From positions 1-12,060 of the forward strand of contig CATEMS010000013.1 of NCBI GenBank assembly GCA_949507465.1: DNA of 12,060 nucleotides, given 5' to 3'. The stretch's first letter is position 1; each line of letters begins with the position of its first letter. Position numbers and translations under genes: made by a program. The stretch comes from Flavobacteriaceae bacterium. GTDB lineage: Bacteria; Bacteroidota; Bacteroidia; Flavobacteriales; Flavobacteriaceae. The notes under the pieces are model-generated. The model had not been told where the DNA came from. It saw nothing but the letters and a program-made list of their open reading frames with translations, and searched no databases. Positions 1 through 6,139 of the stretch are shown here, in pieces.

Positions 1-713
1 AAATACGACACATAGCTTCCTTGGTCTGCAATAAGCAGTGTTCTTTCAAACTGCCCTGTTCCGGCTTGATTGATTCTGAAATAAGTTGACAACTCCATAG
101 GACACCTCACCCCCTTAGGGATGTAACAGAACGAGCCATCACTAAATACAGCACTGTTTAAAGCAGCATAAAAATTGTCTTTGGTTGGCACTACTGTTCC
201 AAGATATTTTTTTACCAGCTCTGGATGTTCTTTAATTGCCTCAGAAATACTCATAAAAATGATCCCTTTTTCGCTAAGGGTCTTTTTAAATGTGGTGGCA
301 ACAGAAACAGAATCTACTACAACGTCTATAGCAACATTGTTCATTTTTTTCTGCTCATCTACAGAGATACCAAGTTTTTTATACATGGCTAGCAGCTCTG
401 GATCTACATCGTCTAATGTTTTGTTTGGATCTACCGTTTTTGGGGCAGAATAGTATGCAATTGCTTGAAAGTCTGGCTTTTCATAATTTACATTTGCCCA
501 CTGGGGCTCCTGCATTGATTGCCAGACCTTAAAAGCTTCCAGCCTCCAATTGGTCATCCACTGAGGTTCCTTCTTTTTCTTTGAAATTGCACGAACAATG
601 TCCTCATTGAGTCCAATGGGAAACGTTTCACTTTCTAGATCTGTGTAAAAACCATACTCGTATTCTTTGGTTTCCAGTTCTTTTTTTAAATCGTCTTCTG
701 TATACTTGCTCAT
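1..713 (-). CDS. sufB: Fe-S cluster assembly scaffold SufB (5' part, cut by window edge)
   Basis: SufB is the scaffold subunit of the cytosolic SufBCD complex, on which iron-sulfur clusters are built before transfer to carriers. Reading down from an ATG at 713-711 gives 237 uninterrupted codons with no stop, so the gene continues past the left edge. SufB proteins are usually about 480 residues, so roughly half is present. The translation has strong SufB hallmarks: the N-terminal EYGFYTDLE segment, then EPQWMTNWRLEAFK, a PKGVRCPMELSTYFRIN stretch near residue 210, and ERTLLIAD close to the edge. The C-terminal core with the residues contacting SufD is not in the window. It lies 41 bp downstream of the A-type carrier gene on the same strand and is probably co-transcribed with it; sufC, sufD and sufS are expected beyond the edge. 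The identification is secure. Confidence 0.96.
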   Translation of the reverse strand, partial: MSKYTEDDLKKELETKEYEYGFYTDLESETFPIGLNEDIVRAISKKKKEPQWMTNWRLEAFKVWQSMQEPQWANVNYEKPDFQAIAYYSAPKTVDPNKTLDDVDPELLAMYKKLGISVDEQKKMNNVAIDVVVDSVSVATTFKKTLSEKGIIFMSISEAIKEHPELVKKYLGTVVPTKDNFYAALNSAVFSDGSFCYIPKGVRCPMELSTYFRINQAGTGQFERTLLIADQGSYVSY

Positions 714-754
714 ATGTACTTTTGAATTCCTGAAAAGAATTCTTAGTTTTAAAA

Positions 755-1084
755 TTATAAAGAGAATGATTCTCCGCAGCCACAGGTTCTATTGGCATTT
801 GGGTTGTTGAACACAAATCCCTTACCATTCAAACCACCACTATATTCTAAGGTGGTTCCCACTAGGTATAAAAAACTCTTTTTATCAACAGCAATCTTTA
901 CGCTGTTTTGCTCAAATACCTTGTCATTTTCTCCAATCACACCATCAAAATTTAGTTCATAAGAAAGCCCAGAACATCCACCGCTTTTAACACCAACGCG
1001 AACAAAGTCTTGGTCAATGTTAAAGCCGTCTTCACTCATTAATTGCGAAATTTTGATTCGGGCCGTATCGCTTACTTTTATCAT
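755..1084 (-). CDS. sufA: A-type iron-sulfur cluster carrier (HesB/IscA/SufA family)
   Basis: This small cytosolic A-type carrier receives Fe-S clusters from the SufBCD scaffold and hands them to target proteins. It has 109 residues, the usual size for the family. The three ligand cysteines are visible: Cys37 in SGGCSGLSYE, and Cys101 and Cys103 in the C-terminal TCGCGESF motif. The LNGKGFVFNNPNA segment just before the last pair is also typical. It is the first gene of the unit, with sufB following 41 bp downstream, which is why SufA is preferred over IscA or ErpA; sequence alone cannot separate these subtypes. A TAnnTTTG promoter element lies about 28 bp upstream of the start codon. No truncation or missing ligand is seen. 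Confidence 0.93.
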   Translation of the reverse strand: MIKVSDTARIKISQLMSEDGFNIDQDFVRVGVKSGGCSGLSYELNFDGVIGENDKVFEQNSVKIAVDKKSFLYLVGTTLEYSGGLNGKGFVFNNPNANRTCGCGESFSL

Positions 1085-1111
1085 AAATTAGAATTCGTCT
1101 AAATTAGGGTA

Positions 1112-1119
1112 CAAATATA
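1112..1119 (-). promoter_or_regulatory. Putative -7 element of the suf operon promoter
   Basis: Read on the minus strand the site is TATATTTG, a full match to the Bacteroidota -7 consensus TAnnTTTG. It lies 27 bases upstream of the sufA start, giving a predicted leader of about 20 bases. No clear TTG -33 partner is visible at the usual spacing, so the call rests on the -7 match and its position. Confidence 0.42.
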
Positions 1120-1202
1120 CGATATAAACCGCTTTTGTGTATCTTAAAAAATAGTAAAAATTTATGAGACCATAAGGCTTATAAGAAATTATACCTTGAG
1201 TC

Positions 1203-1224
1203 AAAAGTTGTTTTGATAGACAAC
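1203..1224 (-). terminator. Weak terminator-like hairpin after the MbnP/MbnH operon
   Basis: On the minus strand GTTGT (1224-1220) can pair with ACAAC (1211-1207) across an 8-base loop, and TTTT follows directly. It sits 12 bases past the stop codon of the last gene of the operon, where a terminator would be expected. The 5-bp, low-GC stem makes it a weak candidate. Confidence 0.28.
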
Positions 1225-1236
1225 AAAGGCAATGGG

Positions 1237-2316
1237 TTAGTTTGGGTTTTGATAGGCTGGGTTATTAGCCAGAGATGGATCAGACAGGCTCAATAAAAAA
1301 GCTTTTAAAGCCGCTTTATCTTGCAAGCTAAGTTGCACACCACCCTGGGAAACGGTTTTCATTAAAGGATCAATAGTAGGGCTATACACAAGCCCTTCGC
1401 TGTAATGGTCTATCACTTGGTCAAGTGTTTGAAAGCGCCCATCATGCATATAAGGAGCGGTAAAAGCTAGATTGCGCAACGAGGGAGATTTAAATAATCC
1501 AAATTGCGCTGGGTCTCCAGTGATATCTCCAAGACCTAAATCTATAAAATTTTCATCTAGCCCATTGTTATGGAAATCATTGTCTGTCCACAATGGGTTA
1601 CTTGGGCTACCATGACAATGAAAGCAATCGCCACGATTTTCATCCAAAAAGACAGCAAGCCCCTCTTCCTCTAATGGGGTTAGTGTTGTTTGACCCAACA
1701 GGTACCGATCAAACTTTGAGTTTCCAGAAACAAGGGTACGTATAAACTGAGATAATGCTTTAGCAGCCAGCTCTTTTGAAATTGTAGGACTTCCAAAAGC
1801 CGCTTCAAATTTAGCGAGGTAATTGGCATCATTTTGCAAAGTTGCTACTACATTGGCCCATGTATTGTGCATTTCTATTTCATTGGTAACAGGCTCTAGA
1901 ACTTGCTCCTCCAGTGAATTTGCACTACCATCCCAATTAAATTTGTTTTTTGTGTTCCAAGCAATGTTCACAATGGGCATCGAATTTCTGAACCCTGCAA
2001 CACCATCTATTCCAACACTGTACCTGCGCTGATCACTAAATCCTTCATTGGGTCTATGACATCCCGCACACGATAGGCTATTGTCTGCAGATAGTCTTCT
2101 TTCAAAAAAGAGCGCTCTTCCAAGCAAAACTCCTTGTTGTGTTAGAGGGTTATCACTTGGTATTTGCGGCTCAGGAAGCAATTGCGAGAAAACAGCTGGA
2201 ACAGCTATATTCACTGGAATAGGTTCATACCTTTGATGTTGACTATCATCTATATCACAGGAGAGTGTCAAGAAAATAAAAAACAAAATAAAAGGTGCTT
2301 TTTGTACCATGTACAT
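1237..2316 (-). CDS. Di-heme MauG/cytochrome c peroxidase family lipoprotein, MbnH-like partner of the adjacent MbnP
   Basis: This is an exported di-heme c-type enzyme of the bacterial cytochrome c peroxidase/MauG superfamily. The open frame reaches back to 2364, which overlaps the upstream gene by 35 bases and puts a charged tail before the signal peptide. I therefore place the start at the ATG at 2316 (359 residues), with the ATG at 2310 equally possible. Positions below are in the 375-residue long frame. A hydrophobic signal ends in LTLSC (Cys36), followed by DIDD, so it is probably an outer-membrane lipoprotein. Two heme-binding CXXCH motifs are present, CAGCH at 99-103 and CFHCH at 247-251. 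NWDGSANSLEEQ holds Trp144, matching the inter-heme Trp of this superfamily, and NEIEMH (161-166) holds the likely acid-base Glu164. APYMHDGRF supplies Met306 as probable distal ligand, as in peroxidases; MauG has Tyr. The gene directly follows an MbnP-family gene, so oxidation of a Trp in MbnP is the likely role; a plain H2O2-scavenging peroxidase is the alternative. Confidence 0.88.
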   Translation of the reverse strand: MYMVQKAPFILFFIFLTLSCDIDDSQHQRYEPIPVNIAVPAVFSQLLPEPQIPSDNPLTQQGVLLGRALFFERRLSADNSLSCAGCHRPNEGFSDQRRYSVGIDGVAGFRNSMPIVNIAWNTKNKFNWDGSANSLEEQVLEPVTNEIEMHNTWANVVATLQNDANYLAKFEAAFGSPTISKELAAKALSQFIRTLVSGNSKFDRYLLGQTTLTPLEEEGLAVFLDENRGDCFHCHGSPSNPLWTDNDFHNNGLDENFIDLGLGDITGDPAQFGLFKSPSLRNLAFTAPYMHDGRFQTLDQVIDHYSEGLVYSPTIDPLMKTVSQGGVQLSLQDKAALKAFLLSLSDPSLANNPAYQNPN

Positions 2317-2329
2317 CCAATTAATTACC

Positions 2330-3088
2330 CTAGTTGGTTTGAAGAGAAAATACAGTTTGTCCATTCTCTTGCATCAATTTTTGAGCTGTGTAATTTCCCA
2401 TTAGCATACCATTAAGCAGGTTTAAATCCCAAAGGTTTGGGTTTTCAAACCACTGATCAATATCCATAGTGATGTTAATTTGAATTGCATCTTGTGTGAT
2501 GTTGATCTCCCCTAAAGTTAACGCTATGGAGGGATCCTCTCTAATGTTATCTGGACCTGGGTTTTGCACTGCGCTTATGGTATGGTAAGCATAAATAGAC
2601 TCCTGATTGTTAAGATCTAAAAACCTACCTTCCATTTGCATGTAATGATATCCACCACCTAGCATTTGGGGAACATTCCACGAGGCTGCGTTCAAATCTG
2701 GATATATGCTAGAGGTGTTCGCGGTCTGAGAAAAACCAAAACGCATGTTTAATGAGTAAGTACCTTCTGGAAGTGTAATACCATCAATAAGCATTCCTGT
2801 GTTTTCTCCAACATCAATAAGTTGGTAATCTTTGACAAGTGTTTTGATGCCTTGTTGATTGGTAAAACTTATTTCTGAGATTAAATACCGAAGTCTGGTA
2901 AGACTCAGGGTTGTTCCAAACCCATTGGTGTATTGTAGGGCGTTAAAATTGTTGCTAGTTACTGCCTGTTGGTTGAAACGATGAGAAAAATCAATACTCA
3001 CTGAGGTATTTTTAATGGGATCATCATTTGTTTCACAGGCCGCAAAGCATACCACAAGTAGAAGTAGAAACAGGCTTTTATTCAGCAT
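2330..3088 (-). CDS. MbnP-family lipoprotein (putative copper-binding protein)
   Basis: The product has 252 residues. A lipoprotein signal ends in FAAC (Cys18) followed by ETNDD, so the mature protein is lipid-anchored outside the cytoplasm. The body matches the MbnP-like domain: a first strand with FSHRFN (His36), LTRLRYLISEISF at about 63-75, a DG-TLPEGTYSLNMRFG block at about 102-118, and GGGYHYMQMEGRF at 144-156. Characterised MbnP/MopE proteins bind copper at a site that needs a tryptophan oxidised to kynurenine by the di-heme MbnH partner. Here the candidate tryptophans are Trp137, Trp213 and Trp220, and the candidate ligands His36, His148 and His169. I do not see the Trp-x-His spacing that I recall for the MopE copper site, so copper binding is inferred from family and context, not shown. 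The gene lies 8 bp after the propeller lipoprotein gene and about 13 bp before the di-heme enzyme gene. Confidence 0.82.
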   Translation of the reverse strand: MLNKSLFLLLLVVCFAACETNDDPIKNTSVSIDFSHRFNQQAVTSNNFNALQYTNGFGTTLSLTRLRYLISEISFTNQQGIKTLVKDYQLIDVGENTGMLIDGITLPEGTYSLNMRFGFSQTANTSSIYPDLNAASWNVPQMLGGGYHYMQMEGRFLDLNNQESIYAYHTISAVQNPGPDNIREDPSIALTLGEINITQDAIQINITMDIDQWFENPNLWDLNLLNGMLMGNYTAQKLMQENGQTVFSLQTN

Positions 3089-3096
3089 TAGATAAT

Positions 3097-4455
3097 TTAT
3101 TTTATTTTAATTAATAACGCATCTTGGCCTCCTTTATTTTCTGGAATATCCATATCGTTGCTTTGAGTACTTCCAACAATAAGTAACTTATTATCTTGGG
3201 TCTGCACCACAGAATTGGCAAAGTATATACCACCACCGCCAATGATATAGCTAAATTTGAGAGCTCCATCTGTGTCTATGATAAATATCCAAGCATCGTT
3301 TTGACCTCTATTAAAAAACCCGTTTATAGAGCTTCTTGTATTGCCTACAACAGCAAAATTTCCATTTTGCAACCTTGTGATGCTCTTTGCAGAATCAAAA
3401 GCTGCGCCGCCATATGTTTTTTCCCAAATGATATTCCCATTGGGTGAGAATTTAACCACCCAAGCATCTGCATTTCCATTTAAGGTACTTACGTCTTGGT
3501 CCATACTTCTGGTGTCTCCAACGACGATGTAATTTCCATCTTCAGTTTTAGCAATACCATAACCCTTATCTATTTCACTTCCTCCCAAAGATTTGGCCCA
3601 CAATTTATCTCCATTACTTGCCACACGAACCATCCAAAAATCATAAGAACCTTTGTTATCTAAAATATCAAAATCTGTACTCTCAGAGGCTCCAATCATG
3701 ATAAAACCACCATCGTCTGTCTGAACTACATCATAACTTCTATCGTTGTTAGAGCCGCCAAAGTAACGTCTCCAGATAGTCTCTCCGTTTTGATCCATAA
3801 GGATTCCCCAAAACTCGCCAACACCATGCAGGGTAGCTTTTGAACCATGAGCTGCTTTACCGTCATCATTTCCTTGATTTTCACTTGCTGAAACATCAAA
3901 GTAACCGGTCACAAAGAAATTTCCTTCTTTGGTTTGGATGATTTTTAGCGCTTGATCTGTTCCTGCAAAGCCGTGGGACTTTTCCCAAGAAATATTTCCT
4001 TGAGCGTCTAGTTTTGTAATCCAGTAATCTTGAAATCCTTCATTGTTTGAAACATCACCATCACTACTTTGACTATACCCACATACAATAAAACCACCAT
4101 CAGCTGTATTAATTAAGCTGGAGGCGGTGTCTGTGTTTGAGCCACCATACACTTTGTTGAAAATAATGGCTCCATCTTGTGATGTTTTTACCAACCAAAA
4201 ATCTGTATCATCACCTTTTTTTCCTGTAATGTCTCCGTCAAAACTATCAGTAGAACCCATTAGCACATAACCGCCGTCGCTGGTTTGCACTGCAGCTATC
4301 AGCGTCTCATTTTGACTCCCTCCAAAGGTTTTGATAAAATCAATTTCTCCTAGAAATTCTTCTGTATTAGTCTGCGGCAAATTTACCTTGTCATCGTTTG
4401 AGCATGCGCAAATAAATGCAAGGGTAATCATACATAAAGCTGCAAGGTTTTTCAT
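3097..4455 (-). CDS. Seven-repeat beta-propeller lipoprotein of unknown function
   Basis: The product has 452 residues and an N-terminal lipoprotein signal ending in CAC (Cys18) followed by SNDD. The rest is seven tandem repeats built as GGS-x2-D-x6-V-Q-T-x-DGG-x-V-x-G-x-(S/T)-x-S-x-D-x-D, then KG-x2-DFW-(V/I)-K, ending G-x-W-(E/A)-K. The glycine pair starting each repeat falls near residues 45, 104, 163, 233, 291, 349 and 407, so the period is 58-59 residues except for repeat 3, which is about 11 residues longer and carries an insertion with His203 and His210. This pattern fits a seven-bladed propeller, with the IDFIK strand before repeat 1 possibly closing the ring. No catalytic motif is evident, and the substrate or partner is unknown. 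It is the second gene of the operon, 5 bp after the T9SS propeller gene and 8 bp before mbnP, so a shared surface process is likely. Confidence 0.8.
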   Translation of the reverse strand: MKNLAALCMITLAFICACSNDDKVNLPQTNTEEFLGEIDFIKTFGGSQNETLIAAVQTSDGGYVLMGSTDSFDGDITGKKGDDTDFWLVKTSQDGAIIFNKVYGGSNTDTASSLINTADGGFIVCGYSQSSDGDVSNNEGFQDYWITKLDAQGNISWEKSHGFAGTDQALKIIQTKEGNFFVTGYFDVSASENQGNDDGKAAHGSKATLHGVGEFWGILMDQNGETIWRRYFGGSNNDRSYDVVQTDDGGFIMIGASESTDFDILDNKGSYDFWMVRVASNGDKLWAKSLGGSEIDKGYGIAKTEDGNYIVVGDTRSMDQDVSTLNGNADAWVVKFSPNGNIIWEKTYGGAAFDSAKSITRLQNGNFAVVGNTRSSINGFFNRGQNDAWIFIIDTDGALKFSYIIGGGGIYFANSVVQTQDNKLLIVGSTQSNDMDIPENKGGQDALLIKIK

Positions 4456-4460
4456 TGAGA

Positions 4461-5882
4461 TTACTTAACAATTAATCGTTTGGTGATTTGGGCATTAATT
4501 TTAATGAGGTACATACCACTGTTTAGTGTGCTGATGTTAATGTTTTTTGACCCCGTGGCATCAAACGTTTCGTATAAGATACGCTGTCCAAGGATGTTAA
4601 AAATTTCAATAGAATTTATAGGCTCATTACTAGCGGTGATTGTGATGTTTTTCTTTGCAGGATTTGGAGCTATGTCAAAATCAATTAAGGTTACATTTTC
4701 TTGATCTAAGCTTGGATCTCTTACTAAAAAAAATCCACTATCTATATCACTAATAACAATGTTGCCACTAGCAAAAAATGGATACACATTCCAAGCTCCA
4801 TTAAAATTTGCACTATCACTCTCTGGGTAGGTATCAAAAAAGCCAACTTCTGTTATGTTTTGATCTTCAATTTGTGAGATGTCTAGCACTCGCATCCCTG
4901 CTCTGTAGTTTGACAAGTAATAGGTGTTACCCTTTACATAACCATTATGATCAATGGCCTCTGTTGGACCCTCATACTCGAAATGAAAAGACGGATTGTC
5001 CAAATCTTCGAAATCAAAGATGATGGTTCTTGTATTAAAACCAACGTTGAGCTCGTCAATTTCATCCCCTACAATAAAATAGCGTTGGTCTTCAGTAAAC
5101 CACCCTTGGTGTGTATAGGCAACATTTGAGTAGGATATTGTTGAAAGGCTAATTGGGTTATTTTTGTTTGTAATGTCAACAATTGCAATTTGGTTTGCAT
5201 TACTTCCAATGAGGATTTCTTTTCCTTGGTGTTCTGTATCTGGCCCAGAGTATGTTACCACCTGCGCGTCATGACTATAGGAGTCATCACTGTATCCGCC
5301 AGCTGGTATTGGGTTTGTAGGGTCTGAAATGTCTATAAAATGAGGGCCTCCTTCATAGGTTTGGGTTCCAACCCCGTAGGCATACCCTGTATCTTCGTTT
5401 ATAACAATGTTATGACATCTACCAAATTCTTGATACAGCGCATCTTCTTCAAACTCTTGTGGTGGGTTGGAGACATTTCTTAATCTGCCTAAATCAAAAA
5501 CTTGCATTCCGTGATCACTAATTTCACTCACAACAAAAGCATGGTCCTGGAACACCTTTATATCTCTCCAGCTTTGTCCAGAGTCCAAAAAACCATTTGT
5601 TGTTATCAATTTACCTACGTAAATCGGGGCTGTTGGGTTTGAAATATCAATAAAGGCTGTTCCATTGTTAAGTCCTACAATGGCATATTCTTTTCCTGTT
5701 TGTGGGTCTGTCCATCCCCAGGAGTCGTTCCCTTCAGTGGCGTCCATCTGCTCAAGGCTTATAAAAGATTGAAGGTCATACCCATTGCACGGATATGCTC
5801 CTGCCGTTCCGTTTGTGCATGGGGTTTGACCAAACATACTGAACACAGTTAAAAAACAAAGGGAAATTAAAAATGATTTCAT
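4461..5882 (-). CDS. Choice-of-anchor B family propeller protein with T9SS sorting domain
   Basis: The product is a 473-residue secreted protein. A signal peptide covers roughly residues 1-19, ending near FGQ. A large LVIVD-like propeller follows, and then a type A T9SS C-terminal domain (about 401-473) that directs export across the outer membrane and cell-surface attachment. The propeller has about seven blades, each closing with a strand such as AFIDIS, MQVFDL, HFIDIS, IAIVDI, TIIFDF or MRVLDIS. The inner strands of four consecutive blades begin with a histidine at the equivalent position: His157 (CHNIV), His204 (SHDAQ), His258 (THQGW) and His312 (DHNGY). Cys22 and Cys32 near the mature N-terminus may form a disulfide. 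The family has no established enzyme activity. It is the first gene of the operon, with a TAnnTTTG element about 70 bp upstream of the ATG. The family call is firm and the function unknown. Confidence 0.88.
   Translation of the reverse strand: MKSFLISLCFLTVFSMFGQTPCTNGTAGAYPCNGYDLQSFISLEQMDATEGNDSWGWTDPQTGKEYAIVGLNNGTAFIDISNPTAPIYVGKLITTNGFLDSGQSWRDIKVFQDHAFVVSEISDHGMQVFDLGRLRNVSNPPQEFEEDALYQEFGRCHNIVINEDTGYAYGVGTQTYEGGPHFIDISDPTNPIPAGGYSDDSYSHDAQVVTYSGPDTEHQGKEILIGSNANQIAIVDITNKNNPISLSTISYSNVAYTHQGWFTEDQRYFIVGDEIDELNVGFNTRTIIFDFEDLDNPSFHFEYEGPTEAIDHNGYVKGNTYYLSNYRAGMRVLDISQIEDQNITEVGFFDTYPESDSANFNGAWNVYPFFASGNIVISDIDSGFFLVRDPSLDQENVTLIDFDIAPNPAKKNITITASNEPINSIEIFNILGQRILYETFDATGSKNINISTLNSGMYLIKINAQITKRLIVK
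4464..4682 (-). other. Type IX secretion C-terminal sorting domain (type A) coding segment
   Basis: The last roughly 73 codons of the choice-of-anchor B gene encode the classic pattern: FDIAPNPAK, a strand ending in ITITAS, IEIFNILGQRI, LNSGMYLIKIN and a final KRLIVK. This domain is recognised by the T9SS translocon and normally removed when the cargo is attached at the surface. It implies that the host encodes PorU, SprA and the other T9SS components, which lie outside this window. Confidence 0.9.
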
Positions 5883-5951
5883 TGCAATTTTTTATTGTAA
5901 ACCTACTTATTTATGCAATTCTTGTATGGCTAAAGTGAGTTTATTATTAGA

Positions 5952-5959
5952 CAAATTTA
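5952..5959 (-). promoter_or_regulatory. Putative -7 element of the propeller/MbnP/MbnH operon
   Basis: On the minus strand the site reads TAAATTTG, a full TAnnTTTG match 69 bases upstream of the ATG of the first operon gene. That would give a leader of about 60 bases. A CTTTG lies 14 bases further upstream (5978-5974), which is short for a -33 partner. No other full match occurs in this orientation between the two divergent start codons. Confidence 0.4.
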
Positions 5960-6001
5960 TCATAAATCAATGACAAAGTGAGTGCTATTAACGTTTTATA
6001 A

Positions 6002-6016
6002 ACACATTGTCTGTGT
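6002..6016. repeat. Short inverted repeat in the divergent promoter region
   Basis: ACACA (6002-6006) and TGTGT (6012-6016) form a perfect 5-bp inverted repeat around TTGTC. It lies about 43 bases upstream of the minus-strand -7 element and about 96 bases before the plus-strand one. It could be an operator half-site pair or chance; nothing else supports it. Confidence 0.2.
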
Positions 6017-6111
6017 AAAACTCAAAACATTCCAAAACCCAAAATCTATCTCTAGTGCTGGTCAAGGAGTATAAATTTTGAAAATAGTAATAGCATGTGC
6101 AATACAAGCAC

Positions 6112-6119
6112 TATTTTTG
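6112..6119 (+). promoter_or_regulatory. Putative -7 element of the thiL promoter
   Basis: The site reads TATTTTTG, a full match to TAnnTTTG, 20 bases before the preferred thiL start at 6140. It also argues against the upstream ATG at 6095, because transcription from this site would start after that codon. No TTG is visible at the expected -33 distance. Confidence 0.38.
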
Positions 6120-6139
6120 CCATTGATAAAATACTACTC

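Noticed and set aside
175..453. Plus-strand open frame of 92 codons antisense to sufB
   Set aside because: It is the reverse-strand shadow of well-conserved SufB coding sequence, with no protein-like features of its own.
1237..5882. A methanobactin biosynthesis operon
   Set aside because: MbnP and MbnH-like genes are present, but there is no short Cys-containing precursor gene, no MbnB/MbnC homologue, and no space between the genes for one.
6095..6139. Upstream start for thiL adding 15 residues
   Set aside because: The extra residues look unlike ThiL N-termini and lie upstream of the predicted transcription start. The ATG at 6140 gives the expected length.
5883..6139. tRNA, small RNA gene or riboswitch in the 257-bp divergent gap (a TPP riboswitch before thiL was considered)
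   Set aside because: I found no cloverleaf, no conserved thi-box-like CTGAGA motif and no strong hairpin; only short inverted repeats and promoter-like elements are visible.
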